Below the pieces are notes generated by a model, which had not been told where the DNA came from, did not search any database, and worked only from the letters and a program-made list of their open reading frames with translations. From Actinomortierella ambigua (lineage: Eukaryota > Mortierellomycota > Mortierellomycetes > Mortierellales > Mortierellaceae), in the NCBI GenBank assembly GCA_016098155.1, contig JAAAJB010000026.1, forward strand, positions 43,837 to 107,836: 64,000 bases of DNA, given 5' to 3'. This document shows positions 1 through 10,324 of this stretch, in pieces (position 1 is the first letter of the stretch; each line of letters starts with the position of its first letter). Both the position numbers and the translations under genes were made by a program.

Positions 1-1
1 A

Positions 2-82
2 CTGGGTCCAGGACCAGGTGTAGGCTTGGAAGGTGGTGAAGGCGGTGGCACAGGCGGCTCTTCAGGATCAGGCGACGACTAA
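2..82 (+). CDS. C-terminal end of a Gly-rich protein (5' truncated)
   Basis: An open frame runs from the window edge to a TAA at 80-82. It encodes about 26 residues dominated by Gly, Pro and Ser and ends Gly-Asp-Asp. The composition resembles the low-complexity linkers of other proteins here, such as the one at 22.8-24.2 kb. Nothing in this stub identifies a family, and since the rest of the gene lies outside the window no function can be given. Because the frame is low-complexity, it could also be chance, although the clean stop and the Gly-rich bias make a real terminus likelier. Confidence 0.4.
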   Translation: MGPGPGVGLEGGEGGGTGGSSGSGDD

Positions 83-114
83 AGAGGTAATTTCAAGCCC
101 ATGTCCTATTAGTG

Positions 115-997
115 TCAACGGCAGATGGAAGACGAAGGGAAACGACAAGAACAAGAACAAGACTGAATAACCTTCCCCCCCCCCTCTTTTTTCTTTACAT
201 CGTCTGTCCTGTGGTCATGGCCATGCTCCGATGATGCCCAAGAGAGGATGAACGCGAGAGCTACAAGAAAGGCTAGGTACAAGACGATTCGCCTTCGTCG
301 ACGGGAAATGTAGCCAAAGACTATACCAACCACGATATTCACTAATGCGATGGCTAGCAGCGATCCAATAACAATGCCTGCAACAGGCCAGCACCATGAG
401 AGAAGGCCAACGGCAACAGCCAGGAGAGTCAGGATGTAGGGGTCCTTGTTCTTGAGGCACTGCTTCACTCGAGATTCTGTTTGATAGAGAATGAAAAAAA
501 GGGTGATGAGTTTTGAGAATATGTTCTCTCTATCAGTATATGTATACGTCTCTCTCTCTCTCTCACACACCTTGACGGAGGATACCAGTCTGTTCCGGTG
601 GTGGGATAGGGATGGTCGAATAATGTGTTGTCGAGGGGGAAAGTGGGGACTGTAGCAAAGGTGCTGAGGGAGAGGTCGACGTGGAGGGTCTAGTCTCTTC
701 GTATGATGGAAGACGATCTTCTGCGCTCCCACCACCACCACCACGAATACGACCCGAATTTTGTGTTCTCACGGAGCCATGGATATCCTGGTTGTGCTGC
801 TGGTTAGGCACTGTGAAATACTGGGCTGCCATTGTCGGCGAATGAGGGGCAATGACCACATCCTCATCAGTCTCTTCTGGGGCTCCCGTCGTCTGAGAGT
901 GAGCGCCACTCGCGAAAGGGGTCTGCGCGCCAAAGAAGCTCTGTTCTTCGACAGGCGTCACCAGAGGTTTCTTCTTGGTGTCATATGGGAATGCCAT
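115..997 (-). CDS. Multi-pass membrane protein with an N-terminal LPxY motif
   Basis: Two exons, 997-571 and 476-115, are joined across a 94 nt GT-AG intron (donor GTGTGT, acceptor CAG). They give 262 aa with frame preserved. The first half is hydrophilic, Ser/Thr/Pro-rich, with a poly-Gly run and the sequence DRLPSYEETRP. LPxY and PPxY motifs are known docking sites for WW domains of Nedd4/Rsp5 ubiquitin ligases. The second half has two or three hydrophobic segments starting near DPYILTLLAVAVGLL, a cluster RRRRR between segments, and a His/Asp-rich tail. The start chosen is the ATG at 997; an in-frame ATG at 1039 would add 14 residues. I do not recognise the family. A role as a membrane adaptor or cargo sorted by ubiquitin is inference from the motif only. 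Confidence 0.7.
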
Positions 998-1968
998 GGC
1001 AAAGTGCCTGATGTCTTGATGAGGCGACTGAATGAGCAAAGAGGAGAGGCGAATGTTTGCTTGTGCACTCTAGTACGTACTGTGCACTTGCAGCGCCAAG
1101 CCTTTCCTCGATAAAGTTAAAAACTGCACACTCGACGCGCCCTCGGGCCTTCTGACAGACGCACCTTATTCGCGTTAGACATTTTCCTGGCTCGCTGCTA
1201 ATCTGAAGCTCCACTGACTCGACAGGAAAAGCAAGCAAGAACGAGCACAAGTACAAGACCATTTCCCTTTTACCCATGCTGAAAGAAAGCAGCTTGTTTA
1301 GACATGTAAGCGAAATGGAACAGACGATGATGATGAACAACGAGAACTTTCAATCCTATACAAGTGCATCGAGAACATCTGTGCCTCCTGTAGAGCTGAC
1401 CTCCTGAGCATGACGGAGGACATGTGTATATTAGACGAGTATGGCACTCGCACAGAATAGAACTATGTGTAGCCTGCCAGCAATCGAACCAAATACGTTG
1501 GTCTACAGGATGTCGATATCCCGACTATTCATGTCGCCCTCACTATAACCCTTTCAATCATTGCTAGATTCTCTAAAACCGTTTTTCTCTGACAACCCTT
1601 GATGATCTCTGATCCATTCCACGAAGCACAGATAGTGCAACTTGTATGGCGCCTTACTCTGAAGAGGGATGAACTGGGGTAAAGTCTGGCCTTCCTTCTC
1701 CGACATTGCGCCATCGCAATCGTACACAGAACATGCTGGATGTCATCTGTTGCTCTGGCGATGTAAAAGATCCAGTCTCACGGAAACCGCATTGCCTCGC
1801 ATAGTTCGCGGCGACGCAATCCATAGCTCTCAAAGGTCACAGAAGATACACACGAAAAAAAAAGAAAGAGAAAAGAGACTTCATTGGCCCAGTCGCGAGT
1901 CAAAAATAAACTGTCTGCCCTCCAAGTTCCCGACCTCTGCAATGTCGTCTTCAGCACGAGTTCATCCT
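998..1968. other. Intergenic: 5' flank of the membrane gene and 3' flank of P450-1
   Basis: About 970 bases lie between the start of the minus-strand membrane gene and the stop of the upstream minus-strand P450. Open frames here are short, have no family resemblance and do not join into exons. No RNA gene or repeat was seen. Confidence 0.5.
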
Positions 1969-4741
1969 TCATTGACGACGTGTCAACTTGACAATATGCT
2001 TGCCTGCAACTAAGGCGATGGTCACAAACTGGTAAAACTCTTCGTTCTGCTTGGGAACATACTCGAGGTCGTACGTTTTCACGAGAGCAGCGAGCACGAG
2101 ACGATACTCCATCATGGCAAAGTTTTTGCCCACGCAGTTGCGCGTGCCTGCAGAGAAAGGGTAGAAGGTAAAGTCCTGGACTGGTGGGAAGGGTGACTCG
2201 CCAGAGATCCAACGTTCGGGGATGAACTCGGTCGCCTTGGGGAAATAGGCTTCGTCCCTGTATGTGATTTATTAGAACAGGAAAAGAAACGGGCATTTTT
2301 TTGGTGGGGTGAGTGGTGTTGTTATATAAGGTGTTGCTTTTACTATTGGTCGCGGCGAGCAATGAATGAAAAAAAAATGGTCCTTACATGTGAAGCTGTC
2401 TGATTTGCGCCAGGATAGTGGTGCCCTTTGGGACAAAATATCCAAGCATCTCTCTGTCCTCGGTGAGCTCTCGAGGGATGCCTATGTATGAAACAAAGCA
2501 ACCATGTAACGATGGGGGTGTATGAGTGACAGGAGTGTATACGAACGAAAGAGTGTCAAGGTTATGATACACATGCAGCAACTTTACCTGTTGCAGCCAC
2601 AGGCCGCAAGCGTAGAGTCTCGTTAATGACGCCGTGGAGGTAAGGCAGTTTGCGGATCTGATCGTCCAGTGGTAGCTCACCAGGGCCATTCGAGGTCGTA
2701 GCAGCATCAAGTTCCTCGCGAAGACGCTTCAGTTTGTCAGGGTTCTTAACCAAGTACATGATGGACCACATCAGTGCATTAGAGGTCGTCTCCGATCCAG
2801 CAAGCCTACGAGATATTTTGCGACGAAAAAAAAAAATAGAAAGACTGGGTCAGCAAAGAACTGCCTTTTCTTGATCATGCTCTCTCTTTCTCTTTCTCTG
2901 TCAATGTTAGAAAATGGCCTTGTCGCGCCGCACGCACAAGAATACAAAGGCTTCGTTGGCCACGGCTTCATCCGTCAATTTGCCGCTCTTGGCATCCTCG
3001 ACGGTATTGCCCGTGGGACCATTGCCTTCGGAAATCTCACGATCCTGGGCATCAAGCAAGTACTGCAACAAGTCGGCACGCCGTCCCTTTTCACCGAGAG
3101 CTCGTCGTTCTTGGACACGTTCTGCCGCCCAATTGAGGAACGTAAGGTCGGGCGGTACGAGGTACTTCATCCAAGGATTGAATGTCTACATCGTATACAC
3201 ACATACATCAGAGGATGTGATGAAGAGGGGAGCCGTCAGTAAATTTATGAGTGATTTTCTTGGGATGAGATAACATACTTGTTTCCTTGCCCTTAGCCAA
3301 GGCCTCGGTTGTATGCTTTACCTGACGCCATGATCGCTTCAGAGCTATCTCCATGTAATTGATGATGGGATGGGTCTCTTCGTTCACGACCATATTGAAC
3401 GATTGCCCGAGAGCTACCTCTCCAATGACATCTATTGAAAAGTGAGAGATTTAAAAAAAAATGGAGGATGAAGTCAGGTCAACCACTGTACTTTCGCGTC
3501 GAGATGCAAAGCCAAAAAAAAATTAGCTACAACAATAATAACAACAACAATGTGGATACCGAAGGAAAGACGGTTGAGCAGAGTATACACATCCACATGC
3601 CCCTGTGGCAAGATATCACCCTTGACGGACGAAGGGTCTTTCAGGATGGAGTCTATCTTGGAAATAAACACCTTGGAACACTCGTGGATGATAGGTTCCA
3701 AGGTTCGAAGGTATTGGAGACCAAACGCGGGGGATATAAGACGGCGCTAGCGATTTTTTTTTTCGGAGAGAGGATCGATCGAAGAAGGGTTAGGTGGGAT
3801 GCGTGGCAATAGCCGATGGTGACACAGGTCAATTCGCACAACAAACTGGTTGCGACACAAAAATAATAATGGCTCTGTACCCTGGTCTTGTGAAAGTTCT
3901 TGTCCGTGGTCGAAAAGACGTTTGTTTGTCCATTCAACTCGAATCCCTCATGAAGGATACCTTTAGGATAATCTGTTGTCACAAGGATCTATCCAAAGAG
4001 AGGAGAAAAGGTACATCAATACAAAGAAGTGAGGGTAGGGGTGATTCCAAAGCTCACTTGTCGTGGGGCTGACATACATCACGGATGAGGTCTTTGTCTG
4101 CAATGGAGACGGTATCAGGGTCTAATGTCAAAAGTGCCCAGTTAGTGGGTGGAAACAATGCTTCGAATACACCTGAGCTGTGCTGAGGCTAGACTGGAGT
4201 ACATTGTGGCACTTACTAATCCTAACAATTGGTCCGTATGCCCGGTGGAAGATGGGCATGAACGCATGGCTGGAAAAGGTCGACACCCAGGGTAGACAGT
4301 GTTAGTGGTAATCTGGGGGTCTCGTATCTATCCATTCTTCCCTTTCGACCGTCGCTTGCTGTGTACCATATTGCCTTTATGAAGAACAATTACTTTGTGC
4401 CCGTGAAAGCATTGAGGCTAGTCCAAAGCTGGGTAGCGGTGAGAAAGCGATTTCCTGGGAGTCGGCTCAGTGGACTAAAGAATGCGTGGTATATAAACTG
4501 GGGTCAAGTGGAGTATGCGAGTATTCTAGTATTAGAGGAACTGAACATAGAATACTACTACAACTACTTGTACTTTGACTTTTGCAGAGTGGGTCTCCTC
4601 GGATTCCTCCGATTATTATGATACCAGTTGAAGGCGTCTGGCTGAGATCAAGGTGATCAGGGCAACTAGAAATTTGGCGGAGAGGCCAAGCCGCGAAAGG
4701 TATGCGGGTACCCCCTTGACAAGACGGGAGAGGACAGCCAT
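1969..4741 (-). CDS. Cytochrome P450 (paralog 1, 11 exons)
   Basis: Eleven exons: 4741-4625, 4497-4394, 4269-4217, 4121-4078, 3988-3881, 3746-3560, 3431-3322, 3185-2938, 2805-2588, 2481-2388 and 2257-1969. They sum to 1,572 nt (523 aa), usual for a microsomal P450. An N-terminal hydrophobic segment (KFLVALITLI) is the likely ER anchor. The I-helix motif LAGSETTSN, the K-helix ETLR in NETLRLRP, PERW, and the heme loop FSAGTRNCVG with its cysteine ligand are all present, so a catalytically competent haem monooxygenase is expected. Substrate cannot be inferred. Most introns begin GTA; one donor is GTGCGT. Exon ends were confirmed against the paralog at 15.7-18.2 kb, which shares nearly all intron positions. 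The start ATG is the first in the exon preceding the anchor. Confidence 0.93.
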
Positions 4742-5696
4742 GTGTCTATGTAAAGGCCCAGACAGTGGAATAGGTAGGCAGACAGATGGATTTGTTGTGG
4801 AGAAGGGGGGGGGGAAATGGAGAGGTAAACAGATAGAGAGAGAAAGGGAAAACGAGAGAGAGAGAGAGAGAGATAGAGAGAGAGAAAGAGAAAGAGAGAG
4901 AGAGAGAGGAATAAAGTGTGCAAGATGACTGGGAAGAGGAATTCAACAAATGCTGAGAGCATTTTCGGAAGGGCAAAAGGGTTAGGTTTGTTGTGTGTTC
5001 CGACCGAAGCGTTCAGAAGGAAAGGTGACCAATGGTCCATCGAACGGCTAATTTTCCGCCCCTCCCCTCTGTGCTCTTTGGGGAGGGCGAACAAGCGTCC
5101 TCAAACAACACGAACGCGACTTTTCCATCATCAAACGCGGTCTCCCTTGGACACAGCTAATGGGGAAGAGAGAGGCCAGCATGCACTCTGAACGTTGACA
5201 TGTTTGAGCACGAATCCCATTCTCTCTTTCTCCTCCCCTCCCCTTCCTCTCTAATAGCGAGAATAATGGTATTTACAAATTTCTGGACACTACAAGAACA
5301 TTGCCAGCATGAATAGGCAGGCTACCCACCATTATCGTGTCTATAGACAAGTGGCGATTTCACCACCAAGGATGATGAGAAAAAAAAAGAAAGGGAAAGA
5401 TAAAGAAAATACGGATACCACATGGCTGATTGGGGTGTCATAGGGGGGGGCTGTCCAGCGACGCGTGATGACACTCAGACAATGGTGTAAGGTGAGGCTG
5501 CGCAGTTGGTCTGGTCTGAGCGACATTGGGGGAGAGAAGAGCGTGGCAATGGGTATGTGTGTCTCATAACGCGCCATGAGAAAAAAAGTACGTCACATAT
5601 TTTTTTTGTCTTATAAAAAGCCCTCTTTCTTTGAACGGATTCGCATCTTACGCTCCTCTTTCATCCCACTTCGCATTCAAACCACTACATTCCAAC
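4742..5696. promoter_or_regulatory. Divergent intergenic region, P450-1 / SOD1
   Basis: This 955 bp region lies between two divergent start codons. A TATAAAA box sits at 5612-5618, about 80 nt before the SOD1 start. A TACGTCA sequence at 5589-5595 matches the core of an ATF/CREB-type site, a class known in fungi for stress-responsive promoters; its use here is inference. No gene is visible inside. Confidence 0.6.
4834..4912. repeat. (GA)n-rich microsatellite tract
   Basis: An almost pure purine stretch of GAGA units with occasional interruptions, in the shared promoter region of P450-1 and SOD1. Its complement is a CT tract facing the P450 start. Confidence 0.85.
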
Positions 5697-6971
5697 ATGG
5701 TCAACGCCGTCTGTGTCTTCCGCGCCAACGACAGCAACGTCGCTGGTACTATTACCTTCTCCCAGCAGTCTGAGGATGCCCCCACTCACATCAAGGCTGA
5801 GATCTCCGGCTTGAAGCCCGGCAAGCACGGCTTCCACATCCAGTAAGTTTTATCGACTTTGTTCTTGCCCATTCATGCATGGGGGAAGGCACATGGATCG
5901 GAGAGCCGGGGGTGCGCGTATAGATATGTGTTTATGTGCGAATTGGGGCGTGTTCACGCTAAGGGTGAACGAAAACGACGCGCAAGAAAAGGTCACCACT
6001 TTGCAGTGTTATTGCTATTATTCAAATCGAGCTCTTTGCAGCTCCGTCATTCTCCTATCCCGCTTGGACGCTTCGTCGCGGAGATGCCCGCAAAGGTGTT
6101 CCGCGATGGACTTGTCTGTCTGAAGGGGGGAGGGGACATGGTGTGCAATTGCGCAGTGGGGCCTTTCAGGAAGAGTTTGACTAAACTACTCGTGGGAATA
6201 CTTTTCCCATCGGTCGGTAAAAAAAAAAAGGAGGGAAAACAAAGAAAGGTTGCTCTGTAACCATGATCGAGATGCTCGCACTCTTGACACCAGAAAAATA
6301 GGGGGGAGGAGAAAGAAAGAGTTGTCGGAGATCAGGGTACACACTCTCAATCACGACATCCTCACTCTTCTCTGCCTGTTGAACCTTTTTTTTTTTCCTG
6401 TACACATTGGCAAAAAAAAACCACAACTACCACAACCACCCCTCTCCTCAACCCATTGCTTGTCTGTACGCTAACGCGCTTCCATTTCCCTTGATCTTTC
6501 TTCCTCTAGCGAGTTTGGTGACAACACCAACGGCTGCATGTCTGCCGGTGCTCACTACAACCCCCACGGTCTGACCCACGGTGCCCCCGATGCCAAGATC
6601 CGCCACGCTGGTGATCTCGGCAACGTCGAGGCTGGTACTGACGGCAAGGCCACCCTTGTTCTTCAGGACAACCAGGTTAAGCTGATCGGCCCCCACTCCG
6701 TTATTGGGTAAGTAAAGGCGCACTGCGCAGTCTGTGTGTGTGTGTGTGGGGGGGGGGGAAACATGCAAGGAAGATTTCTTTTTTGAGTGTTCTGGTTGCT
6801 GATCATCTTATCTCGTGCTCTCCTCTCTTTACACATTTTTTTTCTCTTAGCCGCACCGTCGTTGTTCACGAGAACATCGATGACCTCGGTCTTGGTGGCC
6901 ACGAGCTGTCCCCCACCACCGGCAACGCTGGCGGCCGTCTTGCCTGCGGTGTCATTGGTATCTCCAAGTAA
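5697..6971 (+). CDS. SOD1: Cu/Zn superoxide dismutase, cytosolic
   Basis: Converts superoxide to oxygen and hydrogen peroxide, normally in cytosol and mitochondrial intermembrane space. Three exons, 5697-5842, 6510-6707 and 6851-6971, give exactly 154 aa, the canonical SOD1 length. The metal ligands are visible: GFHIHEFGD (two Cu His), [12 protein letters not shown] (bridging and Zn His), RHAGDLGN (Zn His and Asp) and VVHENIDDL (Cu His). The disulfide cysteines are in NGCMSAG and RLACGV. There is no signal peptide. The first intron is 667 nt, much longer than others nearby, and splits a His codon inside the metal-binding loop. A TATA box and a TACGTCA element lie upstream. The neighbouring SPO11 gene converges on it. 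Confidence 0.98.
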
Positions 6972-7255
6972 AAAAGAGATCGCCTTCCCCACCCCTGGAA
7001 AGGGATGATTCTCCAGCCTTCTTCAATGGCGACGATCAGAAAAAAAAAATTCGGTGAGACAAGTCTTACTCCCATTTACCTTAAAGTCAGAGCGACGAAA
7101 ATGGAGCCTGGTCCACCTTGTTTTGTAGCCTTTTTTGTTTCGTTTGAGAGGATCTTGTACAGATCTTGTATAAAACCAAAACATTCCACCGAAAAGTATT
7201 TTATTGTGTTCTTGAGTCTTTTTGCTGCGCATTGTTGGCCATTTTCTCGCTGACC

Positions 7256-10105
7256 TTAAAGCCACATCTGCCTATTCGTGATTTTATGCATCAGATAATC
7301 AGCAAATGGGGTTGTGCTGATCTGGTGGGTGGAAGTCGATCCTATAGCTGTTGTCATCAATGGTGATGTCGACGACGATGGTGATGAAGATGTAGAACAG
7401 GAAGAGTCGTACAGACTTTGTAGTTCCGACTTTCGGTTCATCATCAACATCTTGCTCAACTGTTTTGTCCAACTCGCGCTGGTTGTCACAAAGGGCATCG
7501 TCAGCAGCTTGAGCAAACGCACTCGGTCGCCCAGCGTCAATGGTTGTAGATGCCGGTCCCAAGGGTGGAACGGTCTAGGTTCTCGAGAGCAAGGGGAGGA
7601 ATGGGAGGACGGCAAAGTCAACACGCCTGGTAGCGTTCGTGCCGAGGACAAAGTAAGTGGCAGTGCACGCCTCAGTGGCGCATGGCGTATCTTGCAGCTG
7701 CCTCCTGGTGCAACCGTGCTGCGCTTGGCCTTGGATGCAGTATCAGCTTCGTCGGCGGCAGAGATTGGCTTCCAAGGCGAGATAGGACGATGGATCATAG
7801 CATCCCCCATCGCGGAGAGTGCATCGGTCTTGCTGTTACCTGGATCGAAACAAGTGAACCAGTCGTCAGGCACTTGACCAAGACAGCGCAGCTGCGGAAC
7901 AGCAAGGTTGAGATTATCGAACGCCATCTGTGGCGACCCGTGCTTGTAAGTGAAATAGATCCAAAAGCCGTATGGGTCACAGTCGACAAGGGCAAGAAGC
8001 GGACATGCGTGGATCAATTCTGCTGGTTTTGACAGTGGTTCTCTCCTCATGGTTTTTTGTGGACACATCCATAGGCCTTGTTGTTGTGGTGGTGATCGTT
8101 GTCGTTGATGTTCATGATCGACCCGCGTCATCGCGGCAGCCACCTGGAGACCATCGTCCCATAGTCCCGCACACGACCCTTCGTGGATACCATTTGGGTG
8201 CCAGACCGTCACACCTAGGTTTATCATACGCGCCAAGCAATTCAGTAGCTGACGTGTGGCGCGGTCCGGATGTCCCTTCCCTGTCAACAAGATGCATGGT
8301 CCATGTTGGCCGCAGAAATTGGTCGAGATCAGATACTTGATGGTCGCCTCCTTCTCAACGACAAGCACGAACCGAGTCCTCGGGTGAATTTCGACTCGGA
8401 CCACTTCTTCTAGTGCAGGAATCGGATGCGGTTGAGACGACTCGATCCATGACAATTGTTCGCCTCCGGAGGAGGTTGTGTCGCTGTCCGTTTTAGGCTG
8501 GTCTTTGTTGCCCTTGGAGCGAACATGGCCCCCAACGCACTCGTCGCGGGTTGCACTGGGACTGTCGTGTTGTCTTGTAGTGAGGTGGATGGATCCATAG
8601 ACGAGGCCTCTCGTTCCAGCAACCACGTGTAGGCTGGATCGTGGCACCTTGAATGTCGATGCTAGGTCATCGATCCCTCGGTCGACGACAGCCTGTTGGC
8701 GAAAAGTCACCACGTCGCGGTAGTACATGTCCCTTTTGGTGATGTACACATCCTTCTGCACAGACTCGTGGATGATGTCCATGATGCGGATAACACTTGT
8801 CAGCTGCTTGATCCCGCTCGCTGTCATCCGGAGCACTTTGGTCCCTTTAGTCTGCGACGACTTGTTGGAGGCTTTGATCTGCTGCTTAGTCAATGGAGCA
8901 TCCGAGTTCGTTGTCGCCACCTTGATATCCATGGTATCCAAGTCGCCATTCAGGGAAACAAAAGTGCCTGGTAGGGTTGTAGGAGTGTCATTACTGTCGT
9001 CGTCGTCATACTGCTCAAATAAATCTTCGTCTTCATCAAAGTTGCGGCAGTCTGGCGTTCCTATTCTCTCCACAGTTCCCATTGACCCGTAGCCCTCAAC
9101 TGGATTCTGCTTCCAGCGGCCGTGGACAGACTCTGCACCAGTCAATGGTTGCCGACGCCGAATAATCCCTTGGTCCGGGTCAAACTCTGTCATCGCCTTG
9201 CTGGGGCCCCTAGAGTCGATTTCTAGTTGAGGTACTCTGCCCTGGGCGAGCGCTTCCAGAAGATCGGCCACGCTGGACTCAATTCGCTCCATCACCCATG
9301 ATTTCGATCGCGGCCTAGTGCAGGTGTACAGCGTATCTGGGTACGCGTCATCTTCGTCCTCTTGTCGTGGCACCTGTAACCCAAACGTGTCGCTATATTG
9401 GGTATCACCCAGGATTGATTTGGAGTGATCGAAAGATAGCTGCTGACCCGACAATACCATCATCTTGGACACGTCGTGATCCTTTACTTGTGCTGGCGAG
9501 CCAAGATCATCCAAATCTCGAGCAACGCAAAGAGCATCCTGGGAACAGTTGTCTGACGGTAGATGGTTGGAGAGTGAACGCTGTGGTGTTGCTTGGGTTG
9601 CCCTACTCTCCTCATCCGACGCTACCAAGCGATCCAGAAAGTGTCTTAGAGGTGATGATGGAAGACTCTCGCTCTCCGCGACGGACTCCTTTTCATTGTC
9701 GGTCTTGGATGGCAGTGGGTTTGTTGCATGGGGGCTCGTCCCGGCATCCATGAGTGGCTGCAAGGGATACGGATCCTGGGTGTTTTCCCCAAACAAGTAA
9801 CTGTAATAGCCGCTCGCCTCGTCTTCCATAGAACAGAGGGACGAGACTCCTACCGGCTCCCATTGGGGGCTACTGAGGACGGCAGACATCGCAGCTGTGG
9901 TGTCAGCTACCAGATCGGGCGCCATGTCAGGCTCGGAGGGAAGGCTCCACAAGCCCGAACTATTGGAGCGGAGGCTATTGATGTCGATTTCAGAGCCGGT
10001 GAAACCCCATGAAAGGGAATCCGACGTCAAGGCATCCATAGCGAGCGCATCCTCACTAGCCTGCAGTCCAAAGTCGTCCGATTTGATCGAAGAGGGGCAG
10101 GACAT
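7256..10105 (-). CDS. SPO11: Meiotic recombination protein SPO11 (Topo VI-A like), long form
   Basis: Makes the programmed double-strand breaks that start meiotic recombination, through a tyrosine transesterification. A single open frame gives 949 aa from ATG 10105. The catalytic winged-helix motif KRDMYYRDVVTF is near residue 460. The Toprim glutamate is in VLVVEKEATIKYL (about 583) and the Toprim aspartates are in LVDCDPYGFWIYFTYKHGS (about 708). The C-terminus FADYLMHKI matches the family. Typical SPO11 is about 400 aa. The extra length is an acidic, Ser-rich N-terminal extension of about 430 residues plus inserts before the Toprim glutamate, before LVDCD and near the C-terminus. Some inserts could be introns lacking stops: the one before LVDCD opens with GTGTGA and has candidate AGs at its end. 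An in-frame start 29 codons upstream is GTG, not ATG. Confidence 0.92.
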   Translation of the reverse strand: MSCPSSIKSDDFGLQASEDALAMDALTSDSLSWGFTGSEIDINSLRSNSSGLWSLPSEPDMAPDLVADTTAAMSAVLSSPQWEPVGVSSLCSMEDEASGYYSYLFGENTQDPYPLQPLMDAGTSPHATNPLPSKTDNEKESVAESESLPSSPLRHFLDRLVASDEESRATQATPQRSLSNHLPSDNCSQDALCVARDLDDLGSPAQVKDHDVSKMMVLSGQQLSFDHSKSILGDTQYSDTFGLQVPRQEDEDDAYPDTLYTCTRPRSKSWVMERIESSVADLLEALAQGRVPQLEIDSRGPSKAMTEFDPDQGIIRRRQPLTGAESVHGRWKQNPVEGYGSMGTVERIGTPDCRNFDEDEDLFEQYDDDDSNDTPTTLPGTFVSLNGDLDTMDIKVATTNSDAPLTKQQIKASNKSSQTKGTKVLRMTASGIKQLTSVIRIMDIIHESVQKDVYITKRDMYYRDVVTFRQQAVVDRGIDDLASTFKVPRSSLHVVAGTRGLVYGSIHLTTRQHDSPSATRDECVGGHVRSKGNKDQPKTDSDTTSSGGEQLSWIESSQPHPIPALEEVVRVEIHPRTRFVLVVEKEATIKYLISTNFCGQHGPCILLTGKGHPDRATRQLLNCLARMINLGVTVWHPNGIHEGSCAGLWDDGLQVAAAMTRVDHEHQRQRSPPQQQGLWMCPQKTMRREPLSKPAELIHACPLLALVDCDPYGFWIYFTYKHGSPQMAFDNLNLAVPQLRCLGQVPDDWFTCFDPGNSKTDALSAMGDAMIHRPISPWKPISAADEADTASKAKRSTVAPGGSCKIRHAPLRRALPLTLSSARTLPGVLTLPSSHSSPCSREPRPFHPWDRHLQPLTLGDRVRLLKLLTMPFVTTSASWTKQLSKMLMMNRKSELQSLYDSSCSTSSSPSSSTSPLMTTAIGSTSTHQISTTPFADYLMHKITNRQMWL

Positions 10106-10324
10106 GGTAGACGAGAAAAGGCGGAACAAAGAATGAAGAAATGATGGTGACAAAATTTCGACGCACAGTATATAAAAAGAACTCACTCCCACCGGAACGC
10201 ATTACATTTGGCATCAATTCACAAGTATAAAAAAAAAAAAGGCCCGTAAAATTCATGTTGGGAAAACAAAAAAAAATCTTTAAAGACATACGTATATTGA
10301 CTCGCCTGCAGATACAACCGCACC

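Noticed and set aside
7314..7877. 187-codon + frame inside SPO11
   Set aside because: Antisense shadow of the SPO11 C-terminal coding region; no family features.
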